Positions 17,437 to 25,620 of a stretch of DNA of 51,609 nt are shown piece after piece. The stretch is from Pseudomonas fluorescens (GTDB taxonomy: Bacteria > Pseudomonadota > Gammaproteobacteria > Pseudomonadales > Pseudomonadaceae). The stretch is taken from NCBI RefSeq assembly GCF_902497745.1, contig NZ_CABVHJ010000018.1, forward strand, positions 1,428 to 53,036, given 5' to 3'. Below the pieces are notes generated by a model. The model saw only the letters and a program-made list of their open reading frames with translations, did not search any database and had not been told where the DNA came from. Every line of letters starts with the position of its first letter. The stretch's first letter is position 1. The position numbers were made by a program, and so were the translations under genes.

Positions 17437-18855
17437 TTACGGCATGACTGGCGGCGTATATGCCAAGGTCGTCCCCAGCGCCCATAGCAAGAGCAGCACC
17501 AATGGCGTGTGCACCAGCAACTGCACGAACGAGAAACCGATCAGATCCCGCGCTTTCAGTCCCAGTACGCCGAGCAGTGGCAGCATGTAGAACGGGTTGA
17601 TCAGGTTCGGCAGCGCTTCTGCAGCGTTATAAATCTGCACCGCCCAGCCGAGGTGATACTGCAGATCATTGGCGACCTGCATCACGTACGGCGCTTCGAT
17701 AATCCACTTGCCGCCGCCCGACGGAATGAAGAAACCCAGTATCGCCGAGTACACGCCCATCAGCAGCGCATAGGTGTCGTGGGAGGCGATGCTGACGAAG
17801 AAGGTCGAGATGTGATGCGCCAGGGTTTGCGCATCTACGCCTTTGACCGTGGTCATCAGTGCGGCAATCGAGCCGTACAGCGGGAACTGGATCAACACGC
17901 CGGTGGTGGTCGGCACCGCACGCGCGACGGCATCGAGGAAACTGCGCGGCCGCCAGTGCAGCAAGGCGCCGAGCATGATGAACAGGAAGTTATAGGTGTT
18001 CAGCCCGGAAATCGCGGTGATCGCCGGTTTGGTCGAAAACTCATGGAGCAGCCATCCCGCCGCCAGCAACACCAGCACGATGATCAGCAGCGGACTGTGT
18101 TCCAGCCATTCACCGGGCCGCGTACGCGGTTGCAGCGGTGGCAGGTTGAAGGCCGGGTCGATGCCGCAGGCCTCGGCGTCGCGCGCCGAGTTCGGCCCGG
18201 GTGCGGTGGCGTAGGCGATGATGATCGAGATCACGATCAGCGCCAGCAGCATCACCCCGGACTGCCAGAGGAAAATCGTTTCGGTGAACGGAATCACCCC
18301 GGTGATCGACAGGATCGACGGCGGCAGACTGGCCGGGTTGGCCTGCAACTGCGCCGCCGACGACGACAGACCCAGCGCCCACACCGCGCCAAGCCCCAGA
18401 TACGCCGCGGCACCGGCGGCGCGGTAATCCATTTTCAGATCGGTGCGGCGGGCGAGGGCGCGCACCAGCAAACCGCCGAATACCAGCGACAGACCCCAGT
18501 TGAGCAACGAGGCGACCATCGAGATCAATGCCACCCAGGCCACGGCGGATCGGCCGTTTTTCGGGATGCGAGCCAGGCGATCAATCAGTTTCACGGCGGG
18601 CGGCGAGCTAGCGACCACGTAGCCGCCGATCACCACGAAGGCCATTTGCATGGTGAACGGGATCAGACTCCAGAATCCGTCACCGAACGCCATCGCCGCA
18701 TCGGTGGGTTTGGCGCCCATGGCCAGTGTGGCCAGGGCGACGATGATCACGGCCAGTGCGGCGAATACCCAGGAATCGGGAAACCAGCGTTCGGCGAAAC
18801 TTGAACAGCGCAGGGCAAAGCGTGCGGAGCGGCTATCTTCGATATCAACGGCCAC
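17437..18855 (-). CDS. atoE: Short-chain fatty acid transporter, AtoE family
   Basis: The 472-residue hydrophobic protein has about a dozen membrane segments and family landmarks such as WFPDSWVFAALAV near the N terminus, SLLNWGLSLVFGGLL near 115, and FFIPSGGGKWIIEAPYVM near 375. AtoE-type carriers take up short-chain fatty acids such as acetoacetate or butyrate. Translation appears to start at GTG 18855, preceded by GAGG at about 8 bases. No CoA-transferase or thiolase genes are adjacent, so the substrate is inferred from family only. It is divergent from the MFS permease gene at 19207. Confidence 0.88.
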   Translation of the reverse strand: MAVDIEDSRSARFALRCSSFAERWFPDSWVFAALAVIIVALATLAMGAKPTDAAMAFGDGFWSLIPFTMQMAFVVIGGYVVASSPPAVKLIDRLARIPKNGRSAVAWVALISMVASLLNWGLSLVFGGLLVRALARRTDLKMDYRAAGAAAYLGLGAVWALGLSSSAAQLQANPASLPPSILSITGVIPFTETIFLWQSGVMLLALIVISIIIAYATAPGPNSARDAEACGIDPAFNLPPLQPRTRPGEWLEHSPLLIIVLVLLAAGWLLHEFSTKPAITAISGLNTYNFLFIMLGALLHWRPRSFLDAVARAVPTTTGVLIQFPLYGSIAALMTTVKGVDAQTLAHHISTFFVSIASHDTYALLMGVYSAILGFFIPSGGGKWIIEAPYVMQVANDLQYHLGWAVQIYNAAEALPNLINPFYMLPLLGVLGLKARDLIGFSFVQLLVHTPLVLLLLWALGTTLAYTPPVMP

Positions 18856-18930
18856 AGGGAGTACCTCGGATTTTTATGGTTATTGTGGTCCGCGGGAGCA
18901 GGCGCCCATCTCGACAGCGCGGAGATCCCC

Positions 18931-19020
18931 TGTGGGAGCGAGCCTGCTCGCGAAGAGGTCGGCACATTCAACATTGAGGTCGCCTGAACTGACGCTTTCG
19001 CGAGCAGGCTCGCTCCCACA
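18931..19020. repeat. REP doublet, family B copy 1
   Basis: TGTGGGAGCGAGCCTGCTCG and CGAGCAGGCTCGCTCCCACA are inverted arms about 24 bases long with a spacer of about 42 bases, in the promoter gap between two divergent genes. Confidence 0.92.
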
Positions 19021-19125
19021 TGAGGTTCACTGCGGTTGGCGGGGGTTGGCGTGGTCCCGCTGGACAGGCATTAACAGTAATTCAACTGCCGATGCTTTGT
19101 GAGCAGCTTTTGCAAAACCGGGACT

Positions 19126-19167
19126 ATGGTCTAACGGGTTGTCCACCAGCCCATTTGCGTAGACCAT
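19126..19167. promoter_or_regulatory. Inverted repeat upstream of MFS permease gene
   Basis: ATGGTCTA (19126-19133) and TAGACCAT (19160-19167) are perfect 8-base inverted copies with a 26-base spacer, ending 39 bases before the permease start. The layout suggests paired operator half-sites. The regulator is unknown. Confidence 0.35.
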
Positions 19168-19206
19168 GGGCGCCTTGGTTTTTTGCCTGATTCAGAGTTC
19201 TTTGCC

Positions 19207-20520
19207 ATGACTGCCCAATCCCCGGCCAAACCCGCGCCGTTCAGCCGTTCCGACTACAAGACCCTCGGCCTTGCGGCCCTCGGCGGGGCGCTGGAAATCT
19301 ACGATTTCATCATCTTCGTATTCTTCGCCCTGACCCTCAGCCAGTTGTTCTTCCCACCAGAAATGCCCGAGTGGCTGCGCTTGCTGCAAAGCTTCGGGAT
19401 TTTTGTCACCGGTTATCTGGCGCGGCCCTTGGGCGGAATTCTGATGGCGCATTTCGCCGACAAACTCGGGCGCAAGAAAGTCTTCAGCCTGAGCATCCTG
19501 ATGATGGCGCTGCCGTGCCTGCTGATCGGGATCATGCCGACCTATGCCCAGATCGGTTACTTCGCGCCGCTGCTGTTACTGGCGCTGCGCATCCTGCAAG
19601 GAGCAGCGGTGGGCGGTGAGGTGCCGAGCGCTTGGGTGTTCGTCGCCGAGCACGCACCGACCGGCCATCGCGGTTATGCCTTGGGTTTTTTGCAGGCCGG
19701 GCTGACCTTCGGTTACCTGATCGGCGCGTTGACCGCGACGTTTCTGGCGCAAGTTTTCACCCCGGCGGAAATCCTTGATTACGCCTGGCGTTACCCGTTC
19801 CTGCTTGGTGGCGTGTTCGGCGTGATTGGCGTGTACCTGCGCCGCTGGCTGAGCGAAACCCCGGTGTTCATGGCCATGGAAGCGCAGCGTGAAGCGCGGG
19901 TCGAACTGCCACTGCGCACGGTGCTGCGCGAACACCGCCTGGCGATGCTGCCAGCGATGCTGCTGACCTGCGTGCTGACCTCGGCGGTCGTGGTGTTCGT
20001 AGTGATCACCCCGACCATGATGCAGAAAACTTTCGGCATGAGCGCCAGCCACACCTTTGCCCTCAGTGCATTGGGCATTGTCTTCCTCAACATCGGCTGC
20101 GTGATCGCCGGGTTGCTGGTCGATCGCATTGGCGCGTGGCGCACGGTCATGCTCTACAGCTTGTTGCTGCCATTGGGCGTCGGCGTGCTTTACGGTTGTT
20201 TGATCAGCGATGGTGATTGGGTCGGCGTCGCCTACGCCTTGGCCGGTCTCGCGTGCGGTGTGGTCGGCGCAGTGCCGTCGGTGATGGTCGGGTTGTTTCC
20301 GGCGCGTATTCGCGTGTCAGGCATTTCCTTCACCTACAACATTGCCTACGCCGCATGGGCCAGTATCACACCGCTGCTGCTGATTGGTCTGATGCCATGG
20401 AGCCCATGGATCTGCGTGATGTTCTGCGCGGTGATGGGTGTGGTGGGCCTCCTGACAGCGGCGTATTTCGGCGCGCGGATGCCGCGCACTGGACCCTGCC
20501 AAGTGGCCGGAACTGCCTGA
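19207..20520 (+). CDS. MFS permease, metabolite:proton symporter type
   Basis: The 437-residue protein has twelve predicted membrane segments and the loop 2-3 motif of the major facilitator superfamily in MAHFADKLGRKKV. The stretch LARPLGGILMAHFADKLGRK and the later LRILQGAAVGGEVPSAW resemble metabolite:H+ symporters that import organic acids, betaines or osmolytes. The ATG at 19207 is preferred over an in-frame TTG at 19183. It is divergent from atoE, which also suggests organic acid uptake, but the substrate cannot be told from sequence. Confidence 0.88.
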   Translation: MTAQSPAKPAPFSRSDYKTLGLAALGGALEIYDFIIFVFFALTLSQLFFPPEMPEWLRLLQSFGIFVTGYLARPLGGILMAHFADKLGRKKVFSLSILMMALPCLLIGIMPTYAQIGYFAPLLLLALRILQGAAVGGEVPSAWVFVAEHAPTGHRGYALGFLQAGLTFGYLIGALTATFLAQVFTPAEILDYAWRYPFLLGGVFGVIGVYLRRWLSETPVFMAMEAQREARVELPLRTVLREHRLAMLPAMLLTCVLTSAVVVFVVITPTMMQKTFGMSASHTFALSALGIVFLNIGCVIAGLLVDRIGAWRTVMLYSLLLPLGVGVLYGCLISDGDWVGVAYALAGLACGVVGAVPSVMVGLFPARIRVSGISFTYNIAYAAWASITPLLLIGLMPWSPWICVMFCAVMGVVGLLTAAYFGARMPRTGPCQVAGTA

Positions 20521-20635
20521 CCCGGTAGCCTGGAACTATTTTTGACCGACGGGTCGCGAACGCTCTTCAGAAAAGATTTTCAAGGCCGATGGTTAGGCTG
20601 CATCCCGCTTTCCAACCTGCCCATCGGTACTCCCC

Positions 20636-21952
20636 ATGTTCAACAAACGCTTGAAGCAAGAGCTGGCCGCTCTTCGTGAAGAACTCTCCAGCCTCGTGCA
20701 GGTGAAGGAAAGCCTGGAAAGCGAGATGCTGGTGCTGAACCTTGAGCCCGACGGGCGCATTCAGTCGGTCAATCAGAACTTCCTCACCGAGATGCTCTAC
20801 AAGAGCCAGGACCTGATCGGTCGGGCGATTGAAGACATCGTCCCGGCGCATGTGAAGACTGATGAATTCCACCAGCGCTTCAAAAACGCCATGACCCGTG
20901 GCGAGCATTTCGCCGGTGCCGTGCGCCTGTTGCGTGGCAATGGTGAAGAGGCGTGGCTGCGTTCGATCGTGCAACCGGTGCGTTCTTCGGACGGGCGGAT
21001 CAAGCATATTTCGCTGTTCGCCAGCGACCTGACCCGCACCATTGAAGCCTCCCGTGAACACGAAAACCTGATCGGTGCGCTGGTGCGTTCGACTGCGGTG
21101 ATCGAGTTCGACCTCAACGGTAATGTGCTCAACGCCAACGATCGCTTCCTCAGCGGCATGGGTTACAGCCTGGCACAGATCAAGGGCAAACATCACCGCC
21201 TGTTCTGCACCCCGGAGGAATACAACAGCGCCGAGTACCAGAACTTCTGGCGCCGTTTGAACAACGGCGAATTCGTCGCTGATCGCTTCAAGCGTGTCGA
21301 CAGCCATGGTCGTACGGTGTGGCTGGAGGCGTCCTACAACCCTGTGGTCGATGCCAACAACAAACTGTACAAAGTGGTGAAGTTCGCCACCGTGATCACC
21401 GATCAGGTCAACCGCGAGCAAGCCGTCGCCGACGCGGCGAGCATTGCCTACAGCACCTCGCAGCAAACCGACAGCACCGCCCAGCGCGGTACCACGGTAG
21501 TGACTGAAGCGGTCAACGTAATGCGTGATCTGTCGCGGCACATGCAGGCTGCCGGTGAGGGCATCGAGGCACTGAACGAGCAGTCGCAGGTGATCGGCAC
21601 CATCGTCAAAACCATCAGCGGCATTGCCGAACAGACCAACCTGCTGGCGCTTAACGCTGCCATTGAGGCGGCGCGCGCCGGTGAGCAGGGCCGTGGTTTT
21701 GCGGTGGTGGCCGACGAGGTGCGACAACTGGCTTCGCGCACCAGTCAGGCGACCGAAGAGATCGTCACCGTGGTGCGACAGAACCAGGAAATGGCGCGCA
21801 ACGCCGTGGCGCTGATGACCGATGGCAAGCTTCAGGCTGAACAAGGCCTGGCGCTGGCGGCCGAGGCGGGCACGGTGATTGTCGAGATTCAGGACGGTGC
21901 GCAGAAAGTCGTGAATGCGGTAGGCCAGTTCGCCAACCAACTCTCCCACTGA
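20636..21952 (+). CDS. Soluble PAS-PAS chemoreceptor, BdlA-like
   Basis: The 438-residue protein has no membrane segment. A short coiled coil (1-30) leads into two PAS domains (about 30-130 and 150-260), the second with the phrase NANDRFLSGMGYSLAQIKGK and the HHRLFC motif. The C-terminal receptor signalling tip (about 300-438) contains TNLLALNAAIEAARAGEQGR. This layout matches BdlA of P. aeruginosa (about 417 residues), a cytoplasmic receptor that controls biofilm dispersal, and Aer-like redox sensors. It should signal through CheA/CheW. Orthology to BdlA itself is inferred from architecture only. Confidence 0.88.
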   Translation: MFNKRLKQELAALREELSSLVQVKESLESEMLVLNLEPDGRIQSVNQNFLTEMLYKSQDLIGRAIEDIVPAHVKTDEFHQRFKNAMTRGEHFAGAVRLLRGNGEEAWLRSIVQPVRSSDGRIKHISLFASDLTRTIEASREHENLIGALVRSTAVIEFDLNGNVLNANDRFLSGMGYSLAQIKGKHHRLFCTPEEYNSAEYQNFWRRLNNGEFVADRFKRVDSHGRTVWLEASYNPVVDANNKLYKVVKFATVITDQVNREQAVADAASIAYSTSQQTDSTAQRGTTVVTEAVNVMRDLSRHMQAAGEGIEALNEQSQVIGTIVKTISGIAEQTNLLALNAAIEAARAGEQGRGFAVVADEVRQLASRTSQATEEIVTVVRQNQEMARNAVALMTDGKLQAEQGLALAAEAGTVIVEIQDGAQKVVNAVGQFANQLSH

Positions 21953-21967
21953 CCTGCACACAACCCC

Positions 21968-22066
21968 TGTAGGAGCTGTCGAGTGAAACGAGGCTGCGAT
22001 CTTTTGATCTTGATTCCGAGGATCAACATCAAGATCAAAAGATCGCAGCGTGCCGCAGCTCCTACA
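21968..22066. repeat. REP doublet, family A copy 2 (asymmetric arms)
   Basis: The outer TGTAGGAGCTG and inner GGCTGCGATCTTTTGATCTT blocks are conserved, but the left arm carries an altered segment (TCGAGTGAAACGA) where other copies have CCGAA, and the right arm reads GTGCCGC. It lies after the BdlA-like gene. Confidence 0.88.
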
Positions 22067-22134
22067 GAGTTTTCACCTGCCTGTATTTCGATGCTGGCGC
22101 TACAATCGGCTCCTTTTCCCCGGAGCAGATTCCC

Positions 22135-22734
22135 ATGAGCGATTCCCACCGCCGCCCGGTGCCCCTGAACAAAGCCTACCGTTTGCTCAACCACGGGCCG
22201 ACCGTACTGGTCAGCGCCGCCCACGATGGCCAGCGCAACATCATGGCCGCCGCCTGGGCGATGCCGCTGGATTTCGAGCCACCGAAAGTCGCCGTCGTCC
22301 TCGATAAATCCACCTGGACCCGCCAGTTGCTCGAAGCGTCCGGCACCTTCGTGCTCAACGTCCCGTGCGTCAATCAGGCCGACATCGTGCAAACCGTCGG
22401 CAATACGTCGGGCCTGGACATCAGCCAAACCCAAGGGCAAGACAAGTTTCAGGCGTACGGCCTGCAGACGTTTGCCGGCGAACAAGTCGAAGCGCCGCTG
22501 CTCGACGGCTGCGTCGCTTGGCTGGAATGCCGTTTGCTGCCAGAGCCGCGCAACCATGAACAATACGACCTGTTCCTAGCCGAAGTCATCGCTGCCCATG
22601 CCGATGAACGCGTGTTCAGCGACGGGCGCTGGCATTTCGAAGGGCATGACGGCTTGCGTACCTTGCACCACGTGGCGGGCGGGCATTTCCTGAAAATTGG
22701 CGATGCGGTGGATGGCAAGACGCTAGCGGTCTGA
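22135..22734 (+). CDS. Flavin reductase-like FMN-binding protein
   Basis: The 199-residue protein fits the split-barrel flavin reductase family: LLNHGPTVLVSAAHDGQRNI at the N terminus, AAAWAMPLDFEPPKVAVVLD for FMN phosphate contacts, and FVLNVPC in the middle. Members reduce flavin with NAD(P)H, or bind FMN for unknown redox tasks. GGAG stands about 9 bases before the ATG. No monooxygenase partner is encoded nearby, so the role stays general. A LysE-type exporter gene follows 77 bases downstream on the same strand. Confidence 0.85.
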   Translation: MSDSHRRPVPLNKAYRLLNHGPTVLVSAAHDGQRNIMAAAWAMPLDFEPPKVAVVLDKSTWTRQLLEASGTFVLNVPCVNQADIVQTVGNTSGLDISQTQGQDKFQAYGLQTFAGEQVEAPLLDGCVAWLECRLLPEPRNHEQYDLFLAEVIAAHADERVFSDGRWHFEGHDGLRTLHHVAGGHFLKIGDAVDGKTLAV

Positions 22735-22811
22735 ATAGCCGCTGATGGCAAAACATTGCGGGATGTTGCAAGGTAGAGGGCATCGTCGAACCCAATCAGG
22801 CGCATACCCCC

Positions 22812-23444
22812 ATGGATTTTTCCCTTTCGAGTTATCTAGCGCCGTTGCTGTCGTTGGCCCTGTTGTGGACCGTGGCCGTGGTCACGCCCGGCCCGAACTT
22901 CTTCAACATCGCGCAACTCGCGGTCAGCCGTTCCCGCCGCCACGGCGTGGTCGCGGCGCTTGGCGTGGCCAGCGGGACCGTGTTGTGGGGGCTAGCGGGT
23001 GGCTTGGGCATTCAGTCGCTGTTCAGTGCCGCGCCGACGCTGTACCTGAGTTTCAAGATTGCCGGCGGCTGCTACCTGATCTATCTCGGGCTCAAGCAGT
23101 TCAAGCGCAAGGCGCCGATCGTCCCGAGCACGCTCGATACCTCGGAGCAGACATTGCTCGGCGCATACGGGCGGGGATTTCTGGGCAACATGACCAACCC
23201 CAAGTCGGCATTGTTTGTCGCGACCATCTTCGCCACCGCCATGCCGGCTCACATCCCGCCACTGTTACTGGCGCTAGCGGTGATGACCATGGCAACGCTG
23301 TCGTTCAGTTGGTATTGCTGCGTGGCGCTGTTCTTCGCCAGTCGGCGGATTGCCGGTGTGTATGAGCGTTCGCGGCAGTGGCTGGATCGGTTCGCGGGTG
23401 GATGCTATCTGCTGTTCGGTGCGCATCTGGTGGCTAATCGCTGA
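22812..23444 (+). CDS. LysE/RhtB-family amino acid exporter
   Basis: The 210-residue membrane protein has about six segments and the N-terminal family signature VVTPGPNFFNIAQLAVSRSR, then GVASGTVLWGLAGG and YLIYLGLKQFKRKAP. RhtB-type proteins export amino acids such as threonine or homoserine lactones. It is likely cotranscribed with the flavin reductase-like gene and ends before a strong terminator. The substrate is unknown. Confidence 0.9.
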   Translation: MDFSLSSYLAPLLSLALLWTVAVVTPGPNFFNIAQLAVSRSRRHGVVAALGVASGTVLWGLAGGLGIQSLFSAAPTLYLSFKIAGGCYLIYLGLKQFKRKAPIVPSTLDTSEQTLLGAYGRGFLGNMTNPKSALFVATIFATAMPAHIPPLLLALAVMTMATLSFSWYCCVALFFASRRIAGVYERSRQWLDRFAGGCYLLFGAHLVANR

Positions 23445-23479
23445 TATCGGGTGATCTTCCGGGTTAAATCCGCTGCATG

Positions 23480-23511
23480 AAAAAAGGCCTACCTCGCGGT
23501 AAGCCTTTTTT
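23480..23511. terminator. Bidirectional intrinsic terminator between lysE-type gene and ggt
   Basis: AAAAAAGGCCTACC, a 4-base loop, and GGTAAGCCTTTTTT form a stem with one mismatch, A-rich on the left and T-rich on the right. It serves the convergent exporter and ggt genes. A near copy lies at 26777-26810. Confidence 0.88.
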
Positions 23512-23526
23512 GTTTGCGTACTACCC

Positions 23527-25359
23527 TCAATCCCCCAACGCTTCGCCTTCACGCCGTGGATCCGCGCCCCCCTCCAACGACGCTTTCCCCTGTGCATCCT
23601 TGACTCGCACGATGGCCTGGGTGCCGCTGGTCATGTCGATTTCATTCACCGCATGCCCTTTGGCTTTCAGCGCCTGAATCAGCGCCGGGCTGAATTGTCC
23701 TTGTTCCAGTTCGGTCGGACCGTTGCGGCTGCCGAAGTTGGGCAGGCTGATGGCGCTTTGCGGGTCGAGGTGCCAGTCGAGCAGGCCGACGGTGGTTTTC
23801 GCCACGTATTCGATGATTTGCGAACCTCCGGGCGAGCCGACCGTAGCGACGAATTCCCCGCTGGCGCGATCGAAGATCAGCGTTGGCGCCATCGACGAGC
23901 GTGGACGTTTGCCGGGTTCGACGCGGTTGGCGACTTTCTGGCCGTTCTCTTCGGGGATGAACGAGAAGTCGGTCATCTGGTTGTTCAGCAGAAAGCCCTG
24001 AACCATCAGGTGCGAGCCGAACGCGGCTTCGATGGTGGTGGTCATCGACACGGCACCGCCAAGGTCATCCACCGCGACCACTTGCGAGGTAGAGATGCGC
24101 AGCGGCGAGCGGTCCGGGGCGTAGGCCACTTGTACGCCCGGCGGTGTGCCCGGTTTGGCGCTGCCCATGCTGCGTTCGCCGATCAGGCCGGCGCGGCTGG
24201 CGAGATAACCCGGATCGACCAGGCCTTTGACCGGCACTGGCACAAAGTCGGTGTCGGCGACGTATTGCGCGCGATCGGCGTAGGCCAGACGTTCGGCTTC
24301 GGCGATCAGATGCACGGCTTGCGGATCCGGTTCAATGCCGGCCGGTTTGTCGGTTTTAACTGGTTTCAGCGGCGTCAGGGAAAGGCGTGGATCGCGGGTT
24401 TCCAGCGCCTGTAATGTGCCGAGAATCTGTGCCACGGCGATCCCGCCCGACGACGGTGGCGGCATGCCGCAAACCTGCCAGCGCTTGTAATCAGTGCACA
24501 GCGGCGCACGCTCCTTGGCCTGATAGCGCTGCAGATCATTAAGCGTCAGGCTGCCGGCGTTCGTGTGGCCCTGCACCTTGGCGACGATTTCTTCGGCGAT
24601 CGGACCTTTGTACAAGGCATCCGCGCCTTCATTGGCGATGCGTTTGAGCACTGCTGCCAGCGCCGGGTTTTGCAGGCGTGTGCCGACGGCTTTGACGCTG
24701 CCATCGGCGTTGAGGAAATACTTGGCCATATCAGGCGACTTGCGGATCACCGGGTCCGATTCCAGCAGCGAGTGCAAGCGCGGGGAGATCGCAAAGCCTT
24801 GCTCGGACAGTTTGATCGCCGGTTCAAACAGCTTCGCCCAGGGCAGGCGACCGTGCTGTTTATGGGCCATCTCCAGTGCGCGCAATACGCCCGGCGTACC
24901 CACCGAACGACCACCGATCTGCGCCTGCGGGAACGACATCGGTTGGCCATCGGCGCGCAGGAATAGCTTCTCGGTGGCGCCAGCCGGTGCGGTTTCGCGG
25001 CCGTCATAAGTGCGCACCTGTTTACCGTCCCACAACACGATCATCGCGCCGCCGCCGATCCCGGATGACTGTGGTTCAACCAGGGTCAGCACCGCTTGCA
25101 TCGCAATCGCCGCATCAATCGCCGAACCGCCCTGACGCAGCATCTCGCGCCCGGCTTCAGCAGCCAGAGGGTTGGCAGCCGCTGCCATGTGCTTGCTGGC
25201 GTGACGGGTTTGCAGATCGGTGCGGAAACCGGACGCGGCTTCCGGGGCCAGCGGCAAAGTCGAGGTGGGCGGGGCGTTGCACGCGGTGAGGGTCAGGGCG
25301 CTGATGATCAGCGTCAGGGCAGGCAGGCGAAAGCGGCTCAAGGGCAAGGCTGAAAACAC
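23527..25359 (-). CDS. ggt: Gamma-glutamyltranspeptidase, probable lipoprotein
   Basis: The 610-residue precursor has a lipoprotein-type signal (LTLIISALTLTAC, C27) and the gamma-glutamyltranspeptidase core. R121 in YDGRETAP should bind the substrate carboxylate, and T424 in STSQVVAVDD is the expected autoprocessing and catalytic threonine, with LLNNQMTDFSF following. The enzyme is made as one chain that cuts itself before T424, then hydrolyses or transfers gamma-glutamyl groups such as that of glutathione in the periplasm. I chose GTG 25359 because GGAG stands at a good distance and the signal follows; the open frame runs to 26460 but that part is antisense to the neighbour. Confidence 0.93.
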   Translation of the reverse strand: MFSALPLSRFRLPALTLIISALTLTACNAPPTSTLPLAPEAASGFRTDLQTRHASKHMAAAANPLAAEAGREMLRQGGSAIDAAIAMQAVLTLVEPQSSGIGGGAMIVLWDGKQVRTYDGRETAPAGATEKLFLRADGQPMSFPQAQIGGRSVGTPGVLRALEMAHKQHGRLPWAKLFEPAIKLSEQGFAISPRLHSLLESDPVIRKSPDMAKYFLNADGSVKAVGTRLQNPALAAVLKRIANEGADALYKGPIAEEIVAKVQGHTNAGSLTLNDLQRYQAKERAPLCTDYKRWQVCGMPPPSSGGIAVAQILGTLQALETRDPRLSLTPLKPVKTDKPAGIEPDPQAVHLIAEAERLAYADRAQYVADTDFVPVPVKGLVDPGYLASRAGLIGERSMGSAKPGTPPGVQVAYAPDRSPLRISTSQVVAVDDLGGAVSMTTTIEAAFGSHLMVQGFLLNNQMTDFSFIPEENGQKVANRVEPGKRPRSSMAPTLIFDRASGEFVATVGSPGGSQIIEYVAKTTVGLLDWHLDPQSAISLPNFGSRNGPTELEQGQFSPALIQALKAKGHAVNEIDMTSGTQAIVRVKDAQGKASLEGGADPRREGEALGD

Positions 25360-25505
25360 GCGGGCTCTCCGTCCGTGGGATAAAAGTCTCAGGGACTTTA
25401 TCGACCGCTCGGTCGCGACGCAAACCGGTGGGCATTTTTGTCTTTCTTTTCGGGGCGGATGTTCGCTAGGGTCAACCGCAAATCCGTTGAGTTGCACTGA
25501 GCACC

Positions 25506-25595
25506 TGTGGGAGCGAGCTTGCTCGCGAATGCGCAGTGTCAGTCGGCAGAAATGTTGAATGTACAACCGCTTTCGCGAGCAGGCTCGCTCCCACA
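25506..25595. repeat. REP doublet, family B copy 2
   Basis: Inverted arms TGTGGGAGCGAGCTTGCTCG and CGAGCAGGCTCGCTCCCACA lie between the divergent ggt and M14-peptidase genes, 26 bases before the latter start. The spacer includes GTTGAATGT, also seen in related form in copies 1 and 4. Confidence 0.92.
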
Positions 25596-25620
25596 AATAC
25601 AAGATCAACAAGAGACCAAT

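Larger units (their letters stand above)
18856..19206. other. Intergenic region between atoE and MFS permease genes
   Basis: This 351-base divergent region holds the REP doublet at 18931-19020 and, closer to the permease, an inverted repeat at 19126-19167. The promoters of both genes must lie here. I see no open frame with coding character in it. Confidence 0.7.

Noticed and set aside
20585..20592. GCCGATGG before the BdlA-like gene as a FliA -10
   Set aside because: No acceptable -35 stands 11 bases upstream; a similar GCCGATGG near the other receptor has the same fault.
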